Shown here one piece after another: positions 9,779 to 17,776 of a stretch of 64,000 nucleotides of DNA. The notes below the pieces were generated by a model. It did not search any database and was not told the origin of the DNA. It was given only the letters and a program-made list of their open reading frames with translations. Where the stretch lies: assembly GCA_018402205.1 (NCBI GenBank), contig JAGYIX010000004.1, positions 124,001 through 188,000 of the forward strand, given 5' to 3'. Both the position numbers and the translations under genes were made by a program. This DNA comes from Flavobacteriaceae bacterium (GTDB lineage: Bacteria; Bacteroidota; Bacteroidia; Flavobacteriales; Flavobacteriaceae). Within the stretch, counting starts at the first letter, position 1. Each line of letters starts with the position of its first letter.

Positions 9779-11050
9779 ATGGCTGACACAGCGTTCTTAG
9801 AATTAGACGGTAAACGATACGAATTTCCTTTGGTAAAAGGTTCTGAAGGAGAGGTGGGTATTGATATCAAAACACTAAGAGCACAAACAGGAGCAGTAAC
9901 CCTAGATCCTGGCTTTAAAAATACCGGTTCTTGTCAGAGCGCAATCACCTTTTTAGATGGTGAAAAGGGCGAGCTTCGCTACAGAGGATACGCTATAGAT
10001 GAATTAGCAGAAAAAGCTTCTTTTTTAGAAGTGGCCTATCTACTGATTTTTGGCGTGTTTCCAACAAGTGAACAGATGCAGAAATTTGAATCGGCAATCA
10101 AGAAAGAAGCAGTACTTGATCCTAATCTGGTACGCATTATAGATAGTTTTCCGAGCTCGGCACATCCTATGGGTGTTTTGTCGTCAGCGACTAGTGCGCT
10201 TATCGCATTTAATCCTTCCTCTGTAAACGTTTCTTCTGAAGAAGACATGTATAGGGCGATTGTGAGAATTATGGGTAAGTTTCCGATTATGGTTGCTCAT
10301 GCGCAGCGAAAAATGACCAATCAGCCTTATGTTCAGGTAGATACATCACTGAATTATATAGAAAACTTTGCGGCCATGATGTTTAAGACACAAGGCAAGG
10401 AGTATACACAAAATGCAATCATCACCGATGCATTAAATAAGTTACTCATTCTTCATGCCGACCATGAGCAAAACTGTTCCACTTCAACGGTACGTGTAGT
10501 AGGATCTTCTCATGCCGGACTTTACGCCTCGATTTCAGCTGGAATTTCTGCCCTCTGGGGGCCACTTCATGGAGGAGCTAATCAAGCAGTACTAGAAATG
10601 CTTGAGGCTATTGAGAAAGATGGAGGGGATACTAAGAAATACATGGCCAAGGCAAAAGATAAAAATGACCCGTTTAGATTGATGGGTTTTGGTCATCGGG
10701 TTTATAAGAACTTTGATCCTCGAGCAAAAATTATAAAGCTAACAGCAGATCAGGTACTTGCAGATTTAGGCGTTCATGACCCAATACTCGATGTAGCTAA
10801 AGGGCTAGAGCGAGAAGCTTTAGAAGACAACTATTTTGTAGAGCGTAAACTTTATCCCAACGTTGATTTTTACTCTGGTATTATATACAGAGCCATGGGC
10901 ATACCTGTAGAGATGTTTACCGTACTGTTTGCATTGGGCAGAATTCCAGGGTGGGTAGCTCAGTGGAGAGAAATGCGTCTTAATAATGAGCCCATCGGTC
11001 GTCCGAGACAAATCTATACGGGTGAGACTCTTCGCAGCCTAGACAGATAA
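9779..11050 (+). CDS. gltA: Citrate synthase
   Basis: Citrate synthase of 423 residues, close to the usual 425-430 of the hexameric type. Landmarks are the N-terminal beta-rich region, FLDGEKGELRYRGYAIDELAE, the active-site region SISAGISALWGPLHGGANQ, and the second catalytic motif FGHRVYKNFDPRA. It condenses acetyl-CoA with oxaloacetate to start the TCA cycle. It is convergent with the gene at 11075, with a 24-base gap and no obvious hairpin. Confidence 0.98.
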   Translation: MADTAFLELDGKRYEFPLVKGSEGEVGIDIKTLRAQTGAVTLDPGFKNTGSCQSAITFLDGEKGELRYRGYAIDELAEKASFLEVAYLLIFGVFPTSEQMQKFESAIKKEAVLDPNLVRIIDSFPSSAHPMGVLSSATSALIAFNPSSVNVSSEEDMYRAIVRIMGKFPIMVAHAQRKMTNQPYVQVDTSLNYIENFAAMMFKTQGKEYTQNAIITDALNKLLILHADHEQNCSTSTVRVVGSSHAGLYASISAGISALWGPLHGGANQAVLEMLEAIEKDGGDTKKYMAKAKDKNDPFRLMGFGHRVYKNFDPRAKIIKLTADQVLADLGVHDPILDVAKGLEREALEDNYFVERKLYPNVDFYSGIIYRAMGIPVEMFTVLFALGRIPGWVAQWREMRLNNEPIGRPRQIYTGETLRSLDR

Positions 11051-11074
11051 AGACTGCTCTTCTGGCTTATTCCT

Positions 11075-11485
11075 TTAGTTCTCTAGAGCCAAGACTTTTG
11101 CGTTCAAGACCTTATGGATAAATGCCTTCACCTTAGGGTCGTCTGCCTTAATCTTTAGTTTATAATGGTCCATAAACAGTGAATAGGAATTAGACTCACC
11201 TTTGTAAATACTCAATTTGTGGTAAGGAATGGGCAAGGCATAGGTATCTAATCTTGATTTAAAGTGAATAATTACCCCCTTTGGTCTAAGCTCTATAGAA
11301 CAGCGCAAGCGATCTTGATTAACCGCTAGTATAGTATGCAGCTCTGTTGAGGCCTGTAAAATTTCTAATTTTGGAGATCCTATACCTCTCATTTCAAAAC
11401 GTTTGAGTAAAGAGAATGACTCTCCTACTAACGCTGAAATTTGACGTTCTATCTTTAGATCACTATGCGAAGTATTCCATACCAT
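11075..11485 (-). CDS. Conserved hypothetical protein
   Basis: A 136-residue protein I do not recognise. It is mixed alpha/beta, mildly basic, with no signal peptide, membrane segment, Cys pair or obvious catalytic motif. The only notable pattern is a hydrophobic-basic C-terminal helix (VKAFIHKVLNAKVLALEN). It is divergent from argS with only 40 bases between the start codons, so the two promoters must overlap. Its length, start codon and codon use look like a real gene. Probably a lineage-specific cytoplasmic protein. Confidence 0.75.
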   Translation of the reverse strand: MVWNTSHSDLKIERQISALVGESFSLLKRFEMRGIGSPKLEILQASTELHTILAVNQDRLRCSIELRPKGVIIHFKSRLDTYALPIPYHKLSIYKGESNSYSLFMDHYKLKIKADDPKVKAFIHKVLNAKVLALEN

Positions 11486-11492
11486 GACCGTG

Positions 11493-11511
11493 TAAATTTA
11501 CTTAGTTTTAC
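11493..11511 (+). promoter_or_regulatory. argS upstream motif shared with proS
   Basis: The 19-mer TAAATTTACTTAGTTTTAC occurs here and again at 44888-44906 before proS. It contains TAGTTTTA, one base from the TAnnTTTG -7 consensus, 15 bases before the argS ATG. It may be an extended promoter or an operator common to two aminoacyl-tRNA synthetase genes. Confidence 0.45.
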
Positions 11512-11525
11512 GCCCAAATTGCTTA

Positions 11526-13304
11526 ATGCTCATGAAAGACTTACAAAATCGTCTCAGCGAACTGGTAGAGCAAATCGTTCTTGAACGGTATAAGGTCAAT
11601 CTTTCAAAAGTTGATTTTGTGCCCACTAAAAAGGAATTTGAGGGAGACATTACTATTGTGCTATTCTCTATGCTCAAAGAGGTTCCGACCGGTATTGCAG
11701 AATTAGCCGCCCTTATAGGAGATTACCTTACCGCTCAAAGTGAAGAAATATCTGGTTACTCTGTCGTTAAGGGGTTTTTGAATCTTTCATTGAGTGACGA
11801 ATTTTTACTAGAGTTGTTCTCTACCCTCCTTAATGATAAACAGTACGGAAAACTGGCGTCTACCTCAAAGACATATATGGTGGAGTATTCCTCACCAAAT
11901 ACCAATAAACCATTGCATCTTGGACATATTCGCAATAATGTGCTAGGGTATGCTGTGGCCAATATACTAGAAGCAGCTGGAAATAAAGTTATCAAGACGC
12001 AGATCGTCAATGACAGAGGAATTCATATCTGCAAAAGTATGGTAGCTTGGCTTAAATATGGAGAAGGGGAAACGCCAGAATCTACTGGGCTAAAAGGAGA
12101 TCATCTGGTAGGAAAATACTATGTAATTTTTGATAAAGTCTATAAAGAGCAACAAGAAGTACTAAAGAACGACGGATTCTCAGACGATATGGCTGCAAAG
12201 CAGGCTCCTATTTTTATAGAAGCTCAAGAAATGCTCCGAAAGTGGGAAGCGCAAGACGCAGATACTCTGGAGCTCTGGAGTAAAATGAACCAATGGGTAT
12301 ACGAAGGTTTTAATGAAACCTATGCAAGGCTAGGGGTACATTTCGATAAGCTTTACTACGAGAGTGACACCTACCTTTTAGGGAGAGACATTATTGAAGA
12401 AGGATTGAATAAAAAGGTTTTCTTTAAAAAGCCTGACAACAGTGTGTGGGCAGACCTTACTAGTGCCGGACTAGACGAGAAATTAGTCTTGAGAAGCGAT
12501 CAAACGGCTGTGTATATGACTCAAGATTTAGGAACAGCTTTGCAACGTTTAGTTGACTTTCCTGAAATCGACGGAATGGTATATACGGTTGGTAACGAAC
12601 AAGATTACCATTTTAAAGTATTGTTTGTTCTATTGCAACAACTTGGATATCCGTGGGCTTCTAACCTTCATCATCTATCTTACGGCATGGTAGATTTACC
12701 CTCAGGTAAAATGAAAAGTCGTGAGGGTACAGTAGTAGATGCTGACGAGTTAATGAGTGACATGGCCGAAACAGCCGCAAGTATCGCTAGCGAGCTAGGA
12801 AAGCTAGACGGATTTAGTGCTGAAGAGAAAGAACAACTTTTTCATCAAATAGGTCTTGGGGCCTTAAAGTATTTCATTCTTAAGGTAGACCCTAAGAAAC
12901 GCATTCTATTCGATCCGGAAGCATCTGTTGACTTTCAAGGAAATACCGGACCATTTATTCAATATACCTACGCTAGAATACAATCGATTGCGCGCAAGGT
13001 AAGTGATGAAAAAATACAGTTCACCCAAGTTGCTTTAGAAGATAAAGAACGCGCTATCATTCTTTCGCTGGCCCAGTATCCCGATACTATTAAACAGGCT
13101 GCAGATATGCTTTCTCCGGCATTAATCGCCAATTATCTTTATGAGTTAGTAAAGTTGTTTAATTCTATGTATCAGCAGCTGCCTATTTTGGGTGCCACCA
13201 ACGAAGAGGTTAAGGCCTTTAGAGTAGCCCTGACTTTACAGGTAGGGCAGTTAATCAAGCACGCCTCGGGCTTATTAGGTATGGACGTTCCTGAGCGTAT
13301 GTAA
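11526..13304 (+). CDS. argS: Arginyl-tRNA synthetase
   Basis: ArgRS of 592 residues, a class I synthetase. The N-terminal additional domain (about 1-90) is followed by the HIGH-type motif in SSPNTNKPLHLGHIRNN, the KMSKS-equivalent KMKSREGTVV, and an all-helical DALR anticodon-binding domain ending in GMDVPERM. The start is ATG 11526 (MLMKD); ATG 11532 is an equally possible start. It charges tRNA-Arg. It ends in a terminator shared with the convergent proteorhodopsin gene. Confidence 0.97.
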   Translation: MLMKDLQNRLSELVEQIVLERYKVNLSKVDFVPTKKEFEGDITIVLFSMLKEVPTGIAELAALIGDYLTAQSEEISGYSVVKGFLNLSLSDEFLLELFSTLLNDKQYGKLASTSKTYMVEYSSPNTNKPLHLGHIRNNVLGYAVANILEAAGNKVIKTQIVNDRGIHICKSMVAWLKYGEGETPESTGLKGDHLVGKYYVIFDKVYKEQQEVLKNDGFSDDMAAKQAPIFIEAQEMLRKWEAQDADTLELWSKMNQWVYEGFNETYARLGVHFDKLYYESDTYLLGRDIIEEGLNKKVFFKKPDNSVWADLTSAGLDEKLVLRSDQTAVYMTQDLGTALQRLVDFPEIDGMVYTVGNEQDYHFKVLFVLLQQLGYPWASNLHHLSYGMVDLPSGKMKSREGTVVDADELMSDMAETAASIASELGKLDGFSAEEKEQLFHQIGLGALKYFILKVDPKKRILFDPEASVDFQGNTGPFIQYTYARIQSIARKVSDEKIQFTQVALEDKERAIILSLAQYPDTIKQAADMLSPALIANYLYELVKLFNSMYQQLPILGATNEEVKAFRVALTLQVGQLIKHASGLLGMDVPERM

Positions 13305-13308
13305 TAAA

Positions 13309-13335
13309 AAAGCCGCTGATTAAATCAGCGGCTTT
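13309..13335. terminator. Bidirectional terminator between argS and proteorhodopsin
   Basis: A perfect 12-bp stem AAAGCCGCTGAT / ATCAGCGGCTTT with a 3-base loop, flanked by As on the left and Ts on the right. It can act for both the rightward argS transcript and the leftward rhodopsin transcript. Confidence 0.85.
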
Positions 13336-13358
13336 AATATTCTTTGAAAAACCAGACC

Positions 13359-14096
13359 TTATTTTGCCTCTTTTGCAGCAACGGCAGCACCGTAAACTAC
13401 TAGACCAAATCCGATTTTATTTACAGCATCTCCAATGTTGTAGATTACATCCATTTGAAGACCACTAAAAATTCCATCATACCATCCTGGTGTTCCGGCC
13501 ATGTAACCGATAGGATAGATTGCCCATCCTACAAGAACGAACCAGCTTAGGGTTTTATGCGCTTGAAGCACAGCACCTCCAGCAGCCACAGCCAATTTCT
13601 TAGCCTGACCGAACCAGATGTCATACACAATCACAAAGTAAGCAATACCGGATATTAGACCCCAGAAGGCCGCTTGGTCACGGTTAACGGCTTCGCCCCA
13701 GTATCCTGTAACAAGCATAATCACTGAAAGGGCGATAAGTCTCCACATAAGAGATTTCTTAGCTCCAGCTACTTTTAGGATAAGGTAAAATTCTACACAC
13801 ATCAACGGCACCGTTAGAACCCAGTCTACATAACGGAAGAACGTTGGAGATTCTCCATTAGAAGCCCAGTAATCTCTCATGTACCAATAGTGAACAGCAG
13901 CAATAAAAGTAATCAGACCTGATACTAGTATCGAGGTACGCCACTTTGAATCAAAGCTATTCATTGATAAGAAGAAGAAGGCAGCAGCTGCCATCATAGC
14001 CATGCACCCTACAAAAAAGGTGAAGCCCACGTAATCGTCAGTAGCTATTTTTGAAACATCAGCAACTAACGGTAGATTGAGTAGTAAACTTTTCAT
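13359..14096 (-). CDS. Proteorhodopsin, green-type proton pump
   Basis: A seven-helix rhodopsin of 245 residues. Helix C carries RYVDWVLTVPLMCVEF, giving the proton-pump set Asp91 (acceptor), Thr95 and Glu102 (donor), the DTE pattern of proteorhodopsins and not the NDQ/NTQ sodium or chloride types. The Schiff-base lysine is Lys227 in NIGDAVNKIGFG, and His69 in VHYWYMR matches the His that partners the acceptor Asp. The tuning position (105 in the reference numbering) is Met99, the residue of green-absorbing flavobacterial forms. It pumps protons out of the cell in light using retinal. It is divergent from blh, which makes retinal. Start ATG at 14096. Confidence 0.97.
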   Translation of the reverse strand: MKSLLLNLPLVADVSKIATDDYVGFTFFVGCMAMMAAAAFFFLSMNSFDSKWRTSILVSGLITFIAAVHYWYMRDYWASNGESPTFFRYVDWVLTVPLMCVEFYLILKVAGAKKSLMWRLIALSVIMLVTGYWGEAVNRDQAAFWGLISGIAYFVIVYDIWFGQAKKLAVAAGGAVLQAHKTLSWFVLVGWAIYPIGYMAGTPGWYDGIFSGLQMDVIYNIGDAVNKIGFGLVVYGAAVAAKEAK

Positions 14097-14124
14097 AAGA
14101 ACTATAGTTTAGTTTTGTTTAATC

Positions 14125-14141
14125 CAAAGTAAATAATTTTG
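14125..14141. promoter_or_regulatory. Back-to-back -7 elements for proteorhodopsin and blh
   Basis: On the + strand TAATTTTG (14134-14141) matches TAnnTTTG and would serve blh, with a TTTTG at 14113-14117 as a slightly close -33. On the - strand TTACTTTG (14125-14132) is one base from consensus and would serve the rhodopsin gene, giving a leader of about 20 bases. The two sites are one base apart, so polymerase should not occupy both at once. Assignment rests on consensus matching only. Confidence 0.45.
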
Positions 14142-14193
14142 AACATAATATCTTAACATTTTACTTAAAATTTTAAAAAGTAGCTTTATCAGC

Positions 14194-15089
14194 GTGAATA
14201 ATATTGTCAATCTTTTGGTTTTTCGTGTCTTCTTAACAATTCTTGTTGCTTTGAGTAGCCTATTGATGAGTACTCAGCTAAGTTTGATTGTAGCCTTCAG
14301 CTTAATACTTACAGTCGGATTACTTCACGGTTCTAACGACCTGCTCATAATTAAGAAGGTAGCTAAACTTGAATATGCAAATCGTTGGGTGTTTATAAAA
14401 GCGCTCGCAGCCTATTTGCTTTCTATAGGGGGTATACTTCTCGCTTTTTACGCAAATAGAGCTTACGCTCTGCTGTTTTTTGTTCTAATTAGCGCTTTTC
14501 ACTTCGGTCAGCAACATTTAGCGGCGAATTGGGATCGATCCGCTGCACTGAGAGTTATGGCTTATATAACTTATGGTTTGGGAATTTTTGGGATGATCTT
14601 TGCGACCCATGCAGATACCTCTGCACAGGTTATCTCGGCTATAACGTCTTATGAGGTAACGGCCTTTCAGTTTAAAGCACTTGCCCTAATCTCTGTGGCT
14701 GTTTTTTTGTAGTTTCTTTTTTTAATACTCTGCTAAGTTTTAGGGATCATTTCATAGAAGGCTCATTCTTGTTGGTTTTACTCGGCGTCTTTTTAATTAC
14801 CGATCTATTGCTCTCTTTTGCCCTTTACTTTACCTTTTGGCATGCGATACCGTCGCTTAAGGATCAAATACACTTACTGTATCGCGAGCCGTTTCTCATT
14901 GGACTGAAGCGCTACGTTCGGGCTTCTTATCTGTATTGGGCCATATCTGCGCTGGCCTTTATTGTACTCTTGATGGTTTTAGATGTTCAAAATCTGCAAG
15001 TGATTGAATTACTGGTGTATTTTTTGGCGGCAATTACCTTTCCGCATGTGATGATTATGAGTCGGATCGAAAGTCTTCTTGAAAGCTAA
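14194..15089 (+). CDS. blh: Blh-type beta-carotene 15,15'-dioxygenase, frameshifted
   Basis: A multi-pass membrane enzyme that cleaves beta-carotene into two retinals for the rhodopsin. The first frame (172 residues from GTG 14194) has HGSNDLL (His45) and AFHFGQQHL (His103, His108). It ends at TAG 14710-14712, just after a run of seven Ts (14702-14708). The other half continues without a stop in the next frame, with FWHAIPSL and FPHVMIM supplying the remaining iron-binding His residues (about 217 and 285 in the joined protein). One extra T, or a -1 slip on T TTT TTG, restores a 298-residue Blh of normal length. The second half lacks its own convincing start. It is a broken gene, a phase-variable gene, a programmed frameshift or a sequence error. 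Confidence 0.85.
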
Positions 15090-15107
15090 AGAATCTTATT
15101 ACTTTTG
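15079..15107 (+). promoter_or_regulatory. Promoter for ffh
   Basis: TTG (15079-15081), 18 bases, TACTTTTG (15100-15107): a good match to the Bacteroidota -33/-7 promoter, 32 bases before the ffh ATG. The TTG lies inside the last codons of blh. Confidence 0.6.
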
Positions 15108-15139
15108 CGCATACTGCGAAATGAACGCTCACTTACCCT

Positions 15140-16474
15140 ATGTTTGACCAATTAAGCACTAAAATTGAAGGCGCCCTTCATAAACTGAAGGGAAAAGGCA
15201 AGATCAACGAACTAAATATCGTCGAGTCGATGAAGGAGATCCGAAAGGCCCTTTTAGACGCTGACGTAAATTATAAGATTGCCAAAGAATTTACCCAGTC
15301 TGTAAAAGATAAAGCACTAGGCCAAGAGGTTTTGCAATCGCTTCAACCGGGGCAACTGATGGTTAAGATCGTCAGAGATGAGCTTGCCTTATTGATGGGG
15401 TCTAGCAGTACAGACATTTCTTTAAAACCAGGGCTCACGGTCGTGTTGATGGCCGGTTTACAAGGGTCAGGAAAAACCACTTTTTCTGGTAAGCTGGCGA
15501 ACTATTTAAAAAATAAAAAGACAAAGAAGCCGTTGTTGGTTGCCTGCGATGTATATCGACCAGCGGCGATTGATCAACTTCACATTGTAGGAGATCAATT
15601 AGGAATCACTGTGTTTTCGGATCGCGAGCAAAAAGATCCGGTGCTTATTGCTAAAGAGGGATTGGCTAAAGCCAAGGCCGAAGGCTTTAATGTGCTAATA
15701 GTTGATACAGCAGGCCGTCTAGCCCTAGACGAGGCTATGATGAGCGAGATCAAGGCCATTAAGGATGCTATAGATCCAGATGAAACGTTATTTGTAGTAG
15801 ATGCCATGACGGGTCAAGATGCTGTGAATACTGCTAAGGCCTTTAATGATGTGCTTGATTTTGACGGAGTAGTACTGACTAAACTAGACGGAGATACGCG
15901 CGGTGGTGCCGCGCTCACCATAAGATCTGTAGTAAACAAGCCAATTAAGTTTGTGGGTACAGGTGAAAAGCTCGATGCGCTAGATGTCTTTTATCCAGAC
16001 CGCATGGCCGATCGTATTTTGGGAATGGGCGATGTGGTTTCTCTCGTTGAACGCGCCCAGGAGCAGTTTGACGAAGACGAGGCTCGAAAAATTCAGAAGA
16101 AAATTGCCAAAGAAACCTTTGGGTTTGATGACTTTCTTTCACAAATACAACAGATCAAAAAGATGGGCCCAATGAAAGATCTGGTTTCTATGATTCCAGG
16201 AATGGCCAAAGCCACTAAAGGTCTAGATATAGATGACGATGCCTTTAAGTATATTGAGGCGATGATCTATTCGATGACTCCATTAGAGCGCAGTCAACCC
16301 AAACTGATAGATGCCAGCCGTAAAAAGCGCATTGCTAATGGAAGTGGAAGAGATGTTCAAGAACTCAACAAGTTGATTAAGCAGTTTGATCAGATGAGCA
16401 AAATGATGAAGACGATGCAAGGTGCAAAAGGAAGAAATATGATGCAAATGATGCAAAACATGAAGACCCGATAA
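15140..16474 (+). CDS. ffh: Signal recognition particle protein Ffh (SRP54)
   Basis: Ffh of 444 residues. The N domain (about 1-90) is helical. The G domain (about 95-295) has the P-loop GLQGSGKTTFSGKLA, DVYRPAAIDQL, DTAGRL and TKLDGDTRGG. The M domain (about 325-444) is methionine-rich, with GMAKATKG and a C-terminal MMKTMQ/NMMQMMQNM stretch that binds signal sequences and 4.5S RNA. It delivers nascent membrane proteins to FtsY and SecY. folD starts 1 base after its stop. Confidence 0.97.
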   Translation: MFDQLSTKIEGALHKLKGKGKINELNIVESMKEIRKALLDADVNYKIAKEFTQSVKDKALGQEVLQSLQPGQLMVKIVRDELALLMGSSSTDISLKPGLTVVLMAGLQGSGKTTFSGKLANYLKNKKTKKPLLVACDVYRPAAIDQLHIVGDQLGITVFSDREQKDPVLIAKEGLAKAKAEGFNVLIVDTAGRLALDEAMMSEIKAIKDAIDPDETLFVVDAMTGQDAVNTAKAFNDVLDFDGVVLTKLDGDTRGGAALTIRSVVNKPIKFVGTGEKLDALDVFYPDRMADRILGMGDVVSLVERAQEQFDEDEARKIQKKIAKETFGFDDFLSQIQQIKKMGPMKDLVSMIPGMAKATKGLDIDDDAFKYIEAMIYSMTPLERSQPKLIDASRKKRIANGSGRDVQELNKLIKQFDQMSKMMKTMQGAKGRNMMQMMQNMKTR

Positions 16475-16475
16475 T

Positions 16476-17354
16476 ATGGTGCTTTTAGACGGAAGAAAGA
16501 CGAGCCAAGAGCTCAAACAAGAAATAGCTGCAGAGGTTGCTGTTTTGCGTGAGCAGGGCAAAAAGGTGCCGCACTTAGCGGCCGTAATTGTGGGTAATGA
16601 CGGCGCGAGTTTAACCTATGTCTCTAGTAAAGTAAAAGCCTGTGAGCAAGTAGGTTTTCAATCTACCCTTGTAAAGTTGCCCGAAGAAACTACCCAAGAG
16701 GCCTTGTTAGAAAAAGTATATGAGCTCAATCAAAATCACGATATTGATGGGTATATCGTTCAACTTCCACTACCCAAGCACATCGATGAAGAAAAAGTGC
16801 TTTTGGCCATTGATCCAAAGAAAGATGTAGACGGATTTCATCCGGCTAACTTTGGGCGCATGGCCCTGGAATTGGAATCGTTTATTCCGGCTACTCCCTT
16901 CGGAATTATGCAACTTTTAGAACGCTACGATATAGACACTCAAGGAAAACATGCTGTGGTCATTGGAAGATCTCATATTGTAGGTAGACCCATTAGCATT
17001 CTTCTCAGCCAAAAAGGAGAATATGCAAATGCAACCGTCACCCTCGCACATTCCCGAACTAAAAATATCAAGGCCTTAGTGCTTCAAGCAGATATAGTAG
17101 TCTCGGCCTTGGGGATCCCCAATTTTGTCACTTCAGATATGATCAAGCCCGGAGCGGTTATCATTGATGTGGGTATTACTAGAGTTCAAGATGCCAGCAC
17201 TCCCAAGGGCTATCGCATTGTTGGAGATGTTGATTTCGATAACGTTGCCCCAAAGGCTTCATATATTACGCCGGTTCCAGGTGGGGTAGGGCCTATGACC
17301 ATTGCTATGTTGTTAAAAAACACCTTGTTGGCTCGCAAGCGAAGCGAAGGTTAG
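16476..17354 (+). CDS. folD: Methylenetetrahydrofolate dehydrogenase/cyclohydrolase
   Basis: FolD of 292 residues, bifunctional. The catalytic motif includes TYVSSKVKACEQVGF (Tyr and the key Lys) and GYIVQLPLPKHID, and the Rossmann segment has VIGRSHIVGRPISILL. The C-terminus carries PVPGGVGPMTIAMLL. It interconverts 5,10-methylene- and 10-formyl-tetrahydrofolate using NADP. It is probably cotranscribed with ffh. Its 3' end overlaps the convergent VOC gene by 4 bases. Confidence 0.97.
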   Translation: MVLLDGRKTSQELKQEIAAEVAVLREQGKKVPHLAAVIVGNDGASLTYVSSKVKACEQVGFQSTLVKLPEETTQEALLEKVYELNQNHDIDGYIVQLPLPKHIDEEKVLLAIDPKKDVDGFHPANFGRMALELESFIPATPFGIMQLLERYDIDTQGKHAVVIGRSHIVGRPISILLSQKGEYANATVTLAHSRTKNIKALVLQADIVVSALGIPNFVTSDMIKPGAVIIDVGITRVQDASTPKGYRIVGDVDFDNVAPKASYITPVPGGVGPMTIAMLLKNTLLARKRSEG

Positions 17355-17770
17355 GTAGCGAAAAGGGAAGAGATGTGCTTAAAGCTTTTAAACTCTAACG
17401 CATTTGCAGATGGATCTTTAAAAAAGAGTGTTTTTTGCTCTCCAGCAAGCCCTTCAAAGCGCAGATAGGGCTCTATTATAAAGTCTATGCCTTTTTGTCT
17501 AATGCGATCTGCGAAGGTGTCAAAAGCATCCCATTCTAATACCACACCAAAATGCGGAACCGGAACTTCTTTTCCATCTACTGCGTTGGCTACCATAACA
17601 CCCTTGTGATTAGGGTCGAGGTGAATGACCAGCTGGTGACCAAAGAAATTGTAGTCTACCCAATGGTCGCTGCTGCGCCCTTCTTCAAAACCTAATAGAT
17701 CAGAGTAAAAAGATCGTGCCTTGGCAAGATCATTGACTGGAATAGCAAGGTGAAAGGGCTGTAGGCTCAT
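17351..17770 (-). CDS. VOC (glyoxalase-fold) family protein
   Basis: A 139-residue protein with the two beta-alpha-beta-beta-beta units of the vicinal oxygen chelate fold. PFHLAIPVNDLAKARSFYSDLLGF opens the first unit and supplies the first metal-ligand His. FEGLAGEQKTLFFKDPSANALEFKSF closes the second, with Glu as the expected last ligand. Members act as lyases, dioxygenases or resistance proteins, and the substrate cannot be read from sequence. It is the last gene of a leftward operon starting at the NamZ-like gene. Confidence 0.85.
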   Translation of the reverse strand: MSLQPFHLAIPVNDLAKARSFYSDLLGFEEGRSSDHWVDYNFFGHQLVIHLDPNHKGVMVANAVDGKEVPVPHFGVVLEWDAFDTFADRIRQKGIDFIIEPYLRFEGLAGEQKTLFFKDPSANALEFKSFKHISSLFAT

Positions 17771-17776
17771 GGCAAA

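Noticed and set aside
14769-15089. A separate 106-residue membrane protein
   Set aside because: It is the second half of blh in a shifted frame. It begins at TTG inside a continuous open frame and supplies the missing His motifs.
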